A DNA stretch of 64,000 bases, taken from contig OY986967.1 of the NCBI GenBank assembly GCA_963920575.1, positions 2,401,869 through 2,465,868 on the forward strand. Direction: 5' to 3'. The notes beneath the pieces were generated by a model. It did not search any database. It was not told the origin of the DNA and saw nothing but the letters and a program-made list of their open reading frames with translations. Each line of letters begins with the position of its first letter. Positions within the stretch are counted from its first letter, which is position 1. Shown piece by piece: positions 46,408 to 59,056 of this stretch. The position numbers and the translations under genes are program-made. This stretch comes from Narthecium ossifragum (taxonomy: Eukaryota; Streptophyta; Magnoliopsida; Dioscoreales; Nartheciaceae).

Positions 46408-49400
46408 TTAATCATAAGGATCAGCAGAGAAGTCGGGCTCATCAGGCTTCGCAAACTTTGGCATGTCTGTGCCCTTCATAAATTGAGACCCTTTCCTTGT
46501 GCTTGCTGCAAACATGGACGCAATGCGAGCGACACTAAGATTTTGCTTTAGTCGAGAAGAGGTCATGGAGCTTGAAGACTCCTCTTCCTCCAGCCTGGAC
46601 TCATCGACTGCTCGCTCTTCTAATCTAGAGGATAAAGACTCCATCGTGCTCAGTTCCTTGGCCATCTTCCTCCTCTGAAACCGGAGCCAAGCAGCCTGGA
46701 TAAAGCAAGCAGCCCATGTTCTCCAGTGGTGCGAGTAGAAGCGGAATGTATGCTGGAGCTTCTTGCTATGTAGCCTTCTGAATTGGCTGGCAACAAACTT
46801 AAGGTCCTCAGCTCTTAACGCAAATGCCTCCACCTCCACGAGTGCTTTCACAGTCCTTGTGGAAGAAGGCAAGTTCCCAGTGGATTTGGGTATCAAAGCC
46901 CAAGCTAGCAGCTCTTCTCCACAAAAATCTCCAGGTCTCAGTGTGATCGAGTTGAAGAAACCTGTCCTGCCTCCATTGGTTGTGGAGCTCTCTATCCGCC
47001 CACGTACGATGAATAACATTTCTGTTACAGGGTCGCCCTCGCGAACAATGTAAGTACCCTCCGTGCTCAAAGAGGATACCAGACGCTCACATATGGCATC
47101 GAGAAGCTGGTCGTCCATCTGGGAGAAGAGAGGCACCTGCAATTCGTGAAGACACCGGTAAATAAGCAATTCAAACTAATGAATTTGAGATAATATCCTT
47201 TGATAGCAAAACAAGATAAAACACAATATTCTTCTATTCTACTCCAACATCAATTTGTCCTGAATCTTCTCCCCCACTAATTTCTAGTATTTCCTTCCAA
47301 TATCCCCCTTTGCATGTCCTCCTCCAGATTATGCATCATGAACATAAGCGCACATAAATTTTTCTCATCAAACTAAAAAGCTTCTAAGACATGTTTCTAT
47401 ATTTGGGCTTCTCTTCATCATTCCATTCTACCATGTACTACATTCATATTGCTTTAGTCCCATATCAACTTAAACGAAGTGTTTAATAACAGGGTGCAAT
47501 ACCACAAAAACCAATTACTATTATCACTTCAAATTGAGAAGAACGATTGAATATCAACACGTACTCGTCTAACGAGGTCCAGGCAAAGGTGACGCTGAAT
47601 ATCTCGACGAAGGTCTCCAGGTAATGCCCGCAATATGGATTCTTCATCAACTCCTCGTGTTGCAAGCCACTTGTATTGCACAAATCGTTGAACCCGTTCT
47701 CGCAGATCATGAGGGAGTTGTCGATGTCTCATCCACTCCTCAGTGTCTCTTTGCTTCAATCTCCACTCCTCAAGTCTCACAGTGATAGATTGCAGGTAGG
47801 TCTACAAAAAAGATCGATATTTTAATCATGTAGTGCAACGTCAAGAGAGATTGACCATTGACAAGGAAGTACTTGCACTGAAAAAAGAAGCAAATATGTT
47901 ACCGTGCTCAAAATATTGCTACTATTCGAAAATACAAAACGGAACGATGTGCCTGTTTTCTTTTTTAACAGAATACCAACAGTATATATACAATTATTCC
48001 GCTGTCATAAGCAACGAATGTTACCACTACCATGCTAATTTGAAATATGAAAATGAATGTTGTGTGCATTTTCCTTATGAAATGAAAGCAAACGGTATTG
48101 TATAAAATTGCTTCCACTACCATAAGCATGCATTTACATACCTGTAATAGAATAAAAAGAAGCACAGATGTGGAGGATAATAAAGAAAAATATTAGGGAT
48201 CAGCCTTACATAATCACTCATCCACATAACAGACTAATGAGCCAAACATATAGCCAAGTCCACAGATGCTAGAGTAGCTACCAGTTCACAGACGTTAATC
48301 TTAAGAAACTGTTCAACTGAGAAACAGTTTAAAACAGTAAAGTGATGCTAAGTTTCAGCCTAAGTGTCACTGTTGTTAATTTGATATGAAAACCATACAA
48401 GAAACAAGTACCATATAGGGAAGAAAATGTAAACCGATACCAATGAGAAGCCAGTGATGGGAACATGAATGAGAAAGGTCAATCAATGTTGGCCCAATGA
48501 AAAGCTTTCTTGCCCGCAAACATCTCTAAGGACATATAAATAGGTACCTATAGGAGTTAACACATCAGAAAGACAAAAAGATCCTTAGATTCTTGGGAAG
48601 GCCACATGCATTTATGCTCTCACGGAGCCAAAAGAGGCTCTAAGACCTACCTCAAACAAAGATTCTTGCCCTCAAACTAGATAGTTGACCTTAAGACATA
48701 CCTCAACAGAAGAAAACCAAGACAATAAGGCAGGAAATTTGAACTTTTAAGGTAGATCACATTAAGAACAAGTAGAAAATGAAAACCCATGAGCAAAATG
48801 CATTATCTTCAAGGAGATAAAACTCAACCTAGCAAATTCCATGTTCAAACCTTCTAAATCTTCCCACGCAAAACTAATCCTGTCTGTAGCTGTAACTACA
48901 ACCAACAAGTAACTCCAACTACTTGGGAATGGCGATATGCATGTTTCTATGCTGATAATGTGAACCAGTTATTGCATCTGTTGTTGTCAAAGAATGCTTA
49001 AAGCCCTTTGTTGCTACTTCCATTGAAATCATTTTAGATCTTTCTCTCCGCTCCCCTGCCCTTTGCTCACAAATCTAAGCCCTCTCCTCGTTAGAGGTTT
49101 GGTAAATTCAAGTTGGACTTACTAAAAGCATCTCTGATTAACCTTGATCATCAGCAAATTGATTATACCATCTATACTGATTCTGAACTATTACAGGTTA
49201 GCTAAAAAAGGTCACATTCAAGTATCTAGTTAAACTTTGAAACAATCTCCAAAGCATAGTATAATAGATTGACAGTCAAAAGTTGATTCAGTTTAAGTGG
49301 CCACAGATTTCCTCTCACCACTAGTTCCGCAGCACTCATGTGCCTCTTCTGCCACAGAGACGAGAAGCATCTTTTCTTGTCCATGATTACCGTAACGGCC

Positions 49401-52400
49401 GTCTACATATCCATCTATTGGTCATTAAACATAATACTTTTGTCAAGTATCACTAACTTCAATCTCAGAGTTAGACATGCCAATCTCAAACCATCACTGG
49501 ATAGACACCTGCACCAGAAGGCTTGTGATCCGGCAGGCAGGTAGATAAAAACCGATAACAATGGAAGACCATAACAAGAGCATAAAAGCTGTCCCTCGTA
49601 ATCAGACACGCAGGCAGGTAGATAAAAAACTAAGCAAAGCCGTAATGCAGGGTAAAATACTTAAAGCTGCTCTACAAGTTAGCCAATAATGAACAGGCTC
49701 CATAAAGCATCAAGCAGATGAACATACAGTATCAAGCGCTCAAAGCCAATCCAAAATGATAGAAACAAAACATATAGATAATACTCAGATTGATGAGAAA
49801 GGCTGTGAAGATGAAAAATAAATTAAAGTTGCAAAATAGAAACATGAAGCTTCCAAGTCGACTGATAAAAAACAAAAAAAAAACATAATGACTATAAATT
49901 TCCTCGGAAATCTTTGTGCAACTATCGGTTAAACTTCTCAAGAAAGGAGCGAGGTCAAATACCTGCATGTTGGCAATCAAGTTTGCAAACAATACCAGAC
50001 CAAGAGTGCAAATGACAATACAAAATGCCGTTTCCCCAATGAAAGAGCTTGTAATCAAATTCTGGCTATAGCAGCTGACAAGCAAACAAGAAAATTAGGT
50101 TTCAGTTAAGTCTGAACTGGCATGTCAAAGAGAGAGAGATCAAGCAATTTGAACTCAATCCATAAGATGACCAGAAAAGCAATTGCAACATGCAGACTAT
50201 CTACTCCAATTAGTCTATAGGACAAAAGCACATGAGGTCATTAAGGAGATCCAATGTGAAGCGAAAAAGCATCTTGCAAAGATGGAAATGATACAGAAGC
50301 TTGTTTTCTAGAGGAAGTAGAAAAATTGTACCTCACATTTTGCAAACCCCACCAAAGACAATAGAAATACTTCTTAAGGAAATTTGTGGAAACAGCATTA
50401 TTGGTCAACGAAGGTCCAAATATGCCAAAATTGAAATTGATGCTAGTATTAGCGGCATTGCAATTCGAAAAGACACTTGTGTTTTGGGCCCATTGGTTCA
50501 CATCGTCTTGGCCAGAAAACTGACAGTCAAGAAACTTAGTTTCACAAAATGTTATGTTTTCCTCCACTTCGCACTGTGACTTCCAGCAAGTTATCTGACG
50601 GTCAACTGTTAGCAAATACCATGATGCTCCTACAATCTACAAAGACAGTTCAATTCAGTGAAGGACTCCATTAAAAGGAGATTATCAGAAACATAAGTTA
50701 AAAATGAAGTTACGTACATGGCTAGCAAGCATGTACAGAATTAAATTGTAAGCAGCTCCTGCCCAGGCGGTCTTGGTGACAACTCCCTTGGTTTTAATAA
50801 TTTTATAACTCAAAGGAAATATGAGATAGAATCTAGAAAAATACTGAACCAGAACACCCACAGCAAGGGCAATAGTGCTGTTCCCAGGATTTGACTTTCT
50901 AATCGATGGGATTACTAGCCAGACAACAATCTGTCAAAGAGAGAAGAAAAACATCAGCCAACAGTAAGATCTGAAAGCTTGCAAGACAACTGCCGGACAA
51001 GAAAACTTGTCTCCAACATTATGAATTTAACAGGAATAATTAAATGAGCAAAAAGCTTGTGGAAGCTTTTTTTGTGATCTTCCTCCTTGGTGAGCACGAT
51101 TACCTGAACCATTGATTGCCTCATCTTAAATAGCAATGGCAAATAAAATTATATATCAAATAGAACCGATGTCATCTTAAGCAGATGGATATAAATTAAT
51201 AAGAAAAAGGCAGAGACAATATATCAGGTAAGATTAATTTTTAGAACTAAGCAGAAGTAAAACACTATAGTGGCTTTTCACCTGGATAAAATAGCCAGGT
51301 GTTACCTGAACCATTGATTGCCTCATCTTAAATAGCAACGGCAAATAAAATTACGTATCAAATAGAACCGATGCCAACTTATGCAGATGGCTATAAAATA
51401 ATAAGAAAAAGGCAGAGACAATATATCAGGTAAGATTAATTTTTAGAACTAAGCAGAAGTAAAACACTATAGTGGCTTTTCACCTGGATAAAATAGCCGA
51501 GTGTACTGTTTATCCGTGCTATTATAGATGATTTCTCCCAGTTGTATGCTTAGGAAAGCACATTTCAAATTATTTATGAAGTCTATAATGTCAACTTCAC
51601 TTTGAGTCTTTTATTTTCCAAGAAAGTTGCTTCTCTAGATCCATGTTTACATGCAGCTTTGTGATCGAGTAAACAGCACAGGTATTTACATATGCTTGAC
51701 AGACCGCTATAAAGCATTTATATATGTAAATAAAGCATTCACAAACTATAGCATCATCACAAGCTATGAAAGTTGTGCAAAAAGCAAGATTTTGCATATG
51801 CTTAAAGCAAAGGATTGTGCATAATGGTGTTGGAAGCTGCTTTACTGATTTCCTTCACAATTTCTTTCCATGACATTCCTAAATCCATGTTCCAAGGAGA
51901 CGAATATGCTCCTCTCCTCACTTAAGTCTCTGAGCAGTTCTCCACATGTCCAACATTTTCACCAGCTTCTGAGATATAAAACCTCGATTGGTGTCACCGC
52001 AAACATTTTCTGACTCCTCAACTGGGAACTTATCCTTCCTATTTTCACATGGTCTGCATGAATGTTCTTCTCTTCAACACCCACAATTCATTTGAGTTCT
52101 TTCTACGCCTAAAGTTTCTTTTAATCAAATTGTATATTTTTAAACCATCTAATCAAATGCCAGTGACTAAGATTGGATTCTTAGATTGCTTCAAGGAGTT
52201 TGATCAACAGCCATACATCTAGAACAATGATATTTGTCACATGCTTTACACTATATCCTACTCTAATAACTGTTTATCGTCTGATCAACAGAATGTCATA
52301 ACTCTTAGGTTTCTAATATTGCACTAATTTTTACCTTGATGCGCAACTCAATTATTCCAAGGTTAATAAAGTAGAAAAAATTAAACAACTCAAAAGGGGG

Positions 52401-53758
52401 AAAAAGAAATCAACAATGATGCGCTGAAGATATGAAAGTTAAGGATGCAATTATTGAAGCTTTCAGATAGAACGCTAAACTTTATCCTCAATATTCTGAT
52501 TGGCTCATGGCTTATAACTGAAGTTTCTCCCCGGTGGTACAAAAGCTTTGTTATCTATCTCTAGAACTTTTGGTCTCAACGTTTCGTACATAATTCGAAC
52601 AGGATGTACACTCGAACAATTTCCGAAACAGAAGTCAGCTCAGGAGACGATGTAATCAACCATTAGAAGTGGCCAAAGGAGAAATGAGCATGAAATGAAC
52701 GATAAGAACATCTCTATCGTGAAACTGTAACGTATGTATTGCAATTCTACAATCTTGGTATCAAGAGATAACAAACGCAACCTAGTCAATATGAACCTTG
52801 GGATGAGTTGTATACCTGCGGAAGAGGAATTGAGGCCACTAGGTCCAGAAAGAAATCTGACCTCAAATATCTAATGGCTATCTTTCTAGGATCCATAACA
52901 AGTTCCCCTCTCCCAAACACCCTTGAGCTTGGAGCAACATATGCAATCCGAAACTTCATAATTATGTGCAATACATAAAACAAGTCAGCAAGCGACTGCA
53001 AAGATGTAAGTGTAATGCTCAAGTTCTTGTCGATCTCGACACAAGAGGTTTGGTCGCCAGCTTCAACAAAAGGAAGAAAGAAAAACAATGGATTAAGAAA
53101 AAGAGCAACCAAGCATGAGACTAGGAAAATTCGGTTCCAATTCAGTACAAAGTTGCTCCCTGGATCCAGAATTCTCCACTGCCATGGCTCATGGTCCTCT
53201 TGGAAAACCTTAGATCCGTGGACTTTAGAGGATACAAGTTTACCACCCTGTAAATCCTGGTACACAGTTTTAGCTGAAGCTTGCTTCTCATCGGGATGGA
53301 ATCTACGAGATACATGCTCACCAATTTAGAAAAACACTAAACATGATAAACTGTGAAAAAATAATAGAATTTGCTGGATTTTGGAGTCTAATAAGGAAGA
53401 AACAAGAAATTCCAACGACAAGAAAAAAGAATGCAATTGCTCATGTAAAACATGGATTTTTCACTCATTCATACACGCAAAACGTCAAAAGATTATCCCA
53501 GCATAAATAACTATAGTGCTTCTACCTGAAAACACAAGAAGCAACAGCATCCAGAGAAAAATAGGATGCTTCTAATTCAGTCTTGCAAAAGCAAAGGAAA
53601 TCGAACATGACTCAGTTCTAAGGGCACAAAACACACCAAAACCGAAACTTTTTAGCTGGTTTCTCTCCAAAAACCAAACAGCAAAATCCATGAACTCACC
53701 TCACAGTTCTGTCCTTCCTCAGAAGGATCTCATCCTCAACCTTCTTCGATCCAAACAT
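46408..53758 (-). CDS. Cyclic nucleotide-gated ion channel (CNGC, group III-like)
   Basis: Seven exons: 53758-53700, 53302-52816, 50930-50718, 50636-50332, 50074-49963, 47801-47565 and 47136-46408. The phases agree and give 713 residues, the normal CNGC length. The channel core (about 70-410) has S1 to S6 with the pore loop at 340-365, then the C-linker and a cyclic nucleotide-binding domain with the phosphate-binding cassette PGDFCGEELLAW (539-550). An IQ motif starts at FIQAAW (616-621), and the tail ends EPDFSADPYD. Plant CNGCs are plasma- or nuclear-membrane calcium-permeable channels regulated by calmodulin. The C-linker/CNBD sequence most resembles the CNGC14/15/17 group. The filter position reads YSQNL (357-361) where relatives usually have GQN. 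Intron 2 (about 1.9 kb) contains a 202-bp tandem duplication. The start MFGSKK fits the family. Confidence 0.93.
51101..51498. repeat. 202-bp tandem duplication in CNGC intron 2
   Basis: Two adjacent copies start TACCTGAACCATTGATTGCC at 51101 and 51303 and end with GGATAAAATAGCC. They differ at a handful of positions, so the event is fairly recent. Neither copy affects exons or splice sites. Confidence 0.9.
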
Positions 53759-55600
53759 CGTGCTCAGCCCACGATTCCAATCAAACCCAAATCGGATCTA
53801 CCAACAGCCACCTTCAAATACCACAACTCTGCTACATTTCCTCATCTCCAACAAAATTGCCAATCGAGAAACAAAGTCAACTCAAGCCCAATACAACTCT
53901 AAGCAAAGGGACAACTTTCCGAGGAAAGCCAGCTCCTTCACCTCTGCGCATGTACCAAAACAACAACAATATCCAAACCGGAGCTCTGGATTCTCTCCTC
54001 GGCTCCGACAGGATGGAGACCGGGACAAAGAAGGAAGAGCACTCCGTAGACTTTCTACAAACCGTTGAGTATAGGAGTTGCGATTTTTCGCATAAAAAAA
54101 CCTCCTTTTTCTCAAACAAAGGCGAAGAGGGGGAGGGGGAGATTAAAGAAGCTGGGATTAATTGGAGAACCACTGCTGAGATTTTTTTAAAGTGGGAAAG
54201 GGTCAAGGATCACGACGGCTGGACGTGCGAGACTGCCATTGGTGTGTTTTGGTGTGTGCTGTTGCGTAAGGTGAATGGAACTCCAGTCTGGAGGTGTGTT
54301 GTCTTCCTAAGTGCCGCCTTGGATAGGGTGTTGACTTGTTAGTACGCCGCTATGAAGGAATTCACTAAAGAATCATGTTTTATGTACATGAATAGATGCT
54401 ACAGTAATCCATTATCAATTTTTTTATTTAATTCATCTCTCATATTATGCTAGTACTCACCGCGAATTAGTACATCTCTCATGCTCTGTCTCTTCCTTTT
54501 TCCTAATCACCCGCTACCACCACCCTCTATTATTTTTTTTCATGCGGTTTCATCTCTATCGTATGATATATTTAAATTTAACTTGGATCATGCATCCCTA
54601 TTCGTCTGATAGGATGCATTAAATCTTATATTTCAAATCAAGAGTTCACTGAATTGCCATGGATTGCACCGTCAAATAACATAATTTCACATGATTGCAC
54701 TGGATTGCACTTCCCTTCAATAGTATTTCACATGATTGTACTGGATTACACCATAAAATAACATATAATTTTTGCTGCACTCAATAGTTGAAATATGCAA
54801 TTTATGCTGCTCTTAGTAGGTTGATCAAAAACAAAGGAATTTGTGTCTAGGTTCCCTTCAAAAACATTCAATTTATGTTAATGTCATCACTATGACTACC
54901 AATTTCAGAATATGACAGTTGCGAGAACATTTGAGTGTTGAAGCTGATTCTGCGTCGCTTACATATCTAGTAGAAGTTGAAAAAATTAAGCCTATGGAGG
55001 AGAAATGGTTCGGAGCGAGTCATTTTGTTGAAGTGGTTAATGTAGTTGTAGCACGGACTTTACTAACCAAAATGTAGCTAGTCACATGATATGTCTACAA
55101 TAAATGTTCAATGAAATCAAGAAATTATTTGTTTTGAGTGGGGCTGGTTGGGATGCGGCCAACCAACAAATCATATCGGATCCCATAGTACCCCAACACA
55201 TGTTGCGGTGTGATTTCAATTTAACTTTGTTGTGTAACTTTATGCTGACAATCAATAATAGATATTTGTTTTATGAGTGTAAGCCAATCCCAAAGCCAAT
55301 CGCTTAATCAACAAACCCATACGGAATTTTGACTTGATCGCGGCTTGTTTAGGGGAGTTGGCGGACTCTATTACCTACGAGTCATCAATTGTTAATTATG
55401 ATTGTGTAATAGATTATATAATTTGAGACTATAGTAGTTATGATTGTTGAAATCATTTGCCTAGATGTTATTTGAGACTCAAATTTCACTAATAATTGTA
55501 ATTGTTGAAATAATTTATGTTGCTCTTAGGAGGAGACTATTTATTTGATATATCGAGGGTTTTGAAAAAGGTTGGCTTGTACTTTTATGTTTTATATTTC
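53759..55600. other. CNGC upstream region and intergenic sequence
   Basis: The first few hundred bases should hold the CNGC promoter and leader (minus strand). An open frame on the plus strand at 53857-54342 lies antisense to this leader and has no family resemblance. From 54400 onward the sequence is AT rich, with a twice-used phrase (CACATGATTG-ACTGGATT at about 54690 and 54730). Confidence 0.4.
55104..55307 (+). pseudogene. Myb/SANT-like domain fragment (possible PIF/Harbinger relic)
   Basis: A short frame contains IKKLFVLSGAGWDAANQQI followed by SDPIV. This resembles the end of the Myb/SANT-like DNA-binding domain found in plant PIF/Harbinger-associated proteins (pattern L-x-x-x-S-G-x-G-W-D, then a D-x-x-V step). 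No complete domain or transposase surrounds it. The assignment is tentative. Confidence 0.35.
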
Positions 55601-55638
55601 ACTAGTACTCACCTGTACCCCTGGCACAGTTTTTATTT

Positions 55639-56000
55639 ATTGTTAATATAAAATTTTAACAAACTCCTTGTAGTTTGTCTGGTTAGACGGCTGTGTTGAC
55701 TCGTAGGTGGTCCAGGGTTCGAAGGTTGGTCATAGCTTTTTGTTCACTGCCACCATAAAACATAGCCAATAAAATATAAAATATTATTATTATAAGTCTT
55801 TGCATATGCATATTGCATATAAGAATACTAGTAATTATTGTTAATATAAAATTTTAACAAACTCCTTGTAGTTTGTTTGGTTAGACGGATGTGTTGACCC
55901 GTAGGTGGTCCAGGGTTCGAAAGTTGGTCATAGCTTTTTGTTCACTGCCACCATAAAACATAGCCAATAAAATATAAAATAAAATATTATAAGTCTAACT
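55639..56000 (+). mobile_element. SINE-like repeat, tandemly duplicated (two copies, period 198 bp)
   Basis: Each copy begins ATTGTTAATATAAAATTTTAAC and contains a tRNA-like internal promoter. Copy 1 has an A-box-like TGGTTAGACGG at 55680-55690 and a B-box GGGTTCGAAGG at 55715-55725; copy 2 has the same at about 55878 and 55913. Both end in an A/T-rich tail (CCAATAAAATATAAAAT). The spacing of 25-35 bp between boxes fits RNA polymerase III promoters. The tRNA arms do not fold into a full tRNA, so this is called SINE-like rather than a tRNA gene. Confidence 0.5.
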
Positions 56001-56047
56001 TAGGGTATATAAAATAAATATAAGTCTTTGCATATTGCATAAGATAA

Positions 56048-56310
56048 TATTAATAGAACTTAGGTTCATATGAATTAATGCAGGTTTATATAAAGCAAAC
56101 TTAGAGAATATATATAAAGAAACTTAGGGGATATGAATTAATGCAGGTTAACCGTTATTGCTCCTTATAAGGTTGATATTAATAGAACTTAGGTTGATAT
56201 GAATTAATGTAGGTTTATATAAATCAAACTTAGAGAATATATATAAAGAAACTTAGGGGATATGAATTAATGCAGGTTAACCGTTATTGCTCCTTATAAG
56301 GTTGATATTC
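56048..56310. repeat. Two-copy tandem repeat of about 122 bp with MITE core
   Basis: The unit ATTAATAGAACTTAGGT ... ATTGCTCCTTATAAGGTTGAT occurs twice. Its end is the reverse complement of the shared core in the elements at 22606 and 37808. Confidence 0.8.
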
Positions 56311-58168
56311 CTATTGAGATAAAAGCATGTACAACTCAATACTGGCCATGTACAGTATTAAAAGGGCATTAATTTGATCATACTTAAAAATATATGACTA
56401 ATATATAAAACAAAAAACAATATTGGCCATGCACAACTCAATACATTTATGCCAATTTTCCAACCTCTGATAACTTACTTCGTCCATGTCATGAAAAAAG
56501 TACAACAATGTATGATAAATTAACATATTTGGTAAAAATAGTTAAGGGGAATAAATTAATGATTTCCACCCACTAAATTTTTTTCATATTATAAAAACAC
56601 ATTTGATACTTAAAATGTAGGGACCCAAAAATGTATTCAAGATTCATTTTTTTAAGAGTTTCAACTCACCACCCCTATTGAGGGGTGATCATATCCTCAC
56701 TCTTGACACCAATCAAACAGTAGAAAGTCCACTCCAACACCAAAAGTCTGTCAACTCAGCCTCCACTCCAGCACCAATCAAATAACAAATAGTTCAGATT
56801 CAGCCAACTCAGACTCCACTCTGGTACCAACAAAACAGCAAAAACTGACATGCCACTTTACATGACTTCATTTAATTTACAAGAGTCTGCACTACAGAAA
56901 GTGACTCCAATCCATACGGCCTAAGCAACCAAACACGCCCTAAGCATTAAAGAAGAGAATTAGGAAAACATATAGCAACCTTTAAAAAGGATTAACAAAA
57001 AATTGTATTTTTGGAAAATAGAAATATAATTTTCCCGGGTAAGGTTATAGAGTAATTTAAAGTGGCAAGAGTTTGAATTCATGAATAATTCAGACTCGGA
57101 CGTAGGTGAGACATGTCAGAATGTGAACTTTCAATTTATTATTATATGAGAGGTGGTATTCTTGAATAATGCGAGTCTATGTGAAGGGACGCGCTGTAAT
57201 GTATATTGACCAAGTAAATTTATTTCTTCCCATTTATAGATTAAAGGATTGCATCGGGTAAATGATATTTTTTATGGGGAACAACAAAACCGTATATTCT
57301 CAAGATTTATTTAATTAAAGGTAACATGGAATTCTTCTTTCCAACGAGTAAGTTAACTCATCTACACGGTAACATAAGTTGCATGAAATTCTTCCTACGA
57401 TATTATCTCGGACCAATCAATTTGATTTTGTATAAAAAAACCCCTAATTTGGCTATATAAATCCTAAATCTCAACACAAAAAACATGTAACTAAAATTTC
57501 AAGATAAAAACTCACTGGAGAGTAAGATGGAGAATGGCCAAAAGATATTGGAGGATTTCGACGAAAGATCGTTGGAGAAATGTGAGGAAACGAAGAGGAT
57601 GTATGGTCGGGTGTCGGGATGGGGAAGGAGGGGGGACCCGTGGGCCGCGCGCCGAGGAGATGCGACGTCAGGAGGAGGGCCCGTGGTCGTCGGAGAAACG
57701 TCGGGTGGGAGGTCAGGTGGGGAAGGAGGAAGGCCTGCAATCGGGGTTAGATGGGAACCAGAGACGTAAGTGCAAAATACGTCTTCATTAATGTAGACGC
57801 AACTCCAACCTACATCTTACTAGGACCACTGTCCCCTCTACGCACTTGGGTCTCCTTGCGGTTGAGAGGATGGTCAAAAGTTCAAAAACGTAAGTCACAT
57901 TTATGTCTTCAATATGAAAACGTTGCTTAGAATTACGTCTCCATTTACGGGATTAAAAAACTGAAAGGCGACGTGGCCAAAGGAGGCGTATATCCATTAA
58001 TATTTTCTCCACATGTATATATTAATAATATTTTTATTAAAATAATATTATTTAAAATTTTCCTATATATATATATATCACTATAAAACTCTTATTTTAC
58101 ATATATGGCACTATATGTTTTATATTTATATATACACCACCAAATTGATGGAATGCTATTGTATATGT
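56311..58168. other. Intergenic region left of the copia element
   Basis: AT-rich sequence. TATAAA-like words occur near 57430 and 57455, followed by an unrecognised 80-codon frame (57527-57769) that starts MENGQKILEDFDERSLEK and then turns into low-complexity glycine/arginine/proline sequence. Repeated ACGTCTCC/ACGTCTTC words between 57775 and 57990 suggest transposon margin sequence. No gene is claimed. Confidence 0.35.
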
Positions 58169-58615
58169 TGTTAGAAATAAGAGCAAGAGAACTCGTGATT
58201 TTGAGGCGTGTATAAACACTATCTTTAAGATGATGTTTGCCCCCCTCTCGTATTGAGTTTGCTGATGGGTTTCAAGCAAATCACCTTTAGGATACAACAA
58301 AATCACCAAGCCTGCAAACAGCAAATCTGAAGAACTTGCGTAGAAACTCTCTTTTGAACTTTGTATTGAGTACTTCTTAAAAGCAAGAGAGTTTAATTAA
58401 TGATACATATATATAGACTTCCAACAATCACTAATAGTGACTATTCATCAAATGGTTGTGACTTATCAAATCAGAGCATAACTGCCACTAAGGATAACTA
58501 CCACCAACGTATCTCTTCACAGCAATAGCAGACAGTTACCTCTTCACCTATGGTAAATAATTGATGTCTATATACAAGCAGTTACAACTATTGCAATGTA
58601 TTATTAACTCCAACA
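58169..58615 (-). mobile_element. 3' LTR of a Ty1/copia element
   Basis: On the minus strand the LTR starts TGTTGGAGTTAATAATAC (58615) and ends TTATTTCTAACA (58169), 447 bp with TG...CA ends. Directly before it, on the minus strand, lies the purine run GTAAGTGGGGGAT (58628-58616), which fits a polypurine tract for plus-strand priming. A nearly identical purine phrase lies 42 bp further upstream (about 58658-58678). Confidence 0.75.
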
Positions 58616-59056
58616 ATCCCCCACTTACATTGCAATATATATAATTAAACTCCATCATTCCCCCACTTATATTGCAATTTACTTTCATTCCCTCAATACA
58701 AATATAATCATACATAAGAGATGGTATCTTTCGATTTAAACCATCCATTAGTGTAGGTATTTCAAAGTTGCAACGAAATCTATGGTGGCCGAAGCTTAAA
58801 CCAAGAGTCCTTTATGTTAGAACCGGAAATACCACACATATGACCATATCAAATTCAACGAGATGTTCACAATTTATTTGGTGCACTAATTAAGGCCATG
58901 TGCATCATCCTAATTTAATGAACATTTACAAAAGCTAGCCCGCACTTTTGTTAGAAGCGGCACCACCTCTAATGTTCATATAGGTGAGGTTTCTTTCTTG
59001 TCCCTGTCACTTTGGACACATTAAATTTAAACTTCATTAAGAGTATTAACTCATCT
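58616..59056 (-). mobile_element. Copia 3' internal non-coding region (part 1)
   Basis: This sequence between the polypurine tract and the inserted solo LTR continues at 61389. It has no coding potential and is interrupted by the gypsy LTR at 59057-61388. Confidence 0.6.

Noticed and set aside
53857..54342. 161-codon frame on the plus strand
   Set aside because: It overlaps the CNGC upstream leader in antisense and shows no domain or splice support.
55680..55725. Possible tRNA gene
   Set aside because: A-box and B-box words are present but no cloverleaf or acceptor stem can be formed, so a SINE-like call was preferred.
57527..57769. 80-codon frame with a TATA-like word upstream
   Set aside because: The second half is low complexity and an overlapping frame is equally open; no homologue was recognised.
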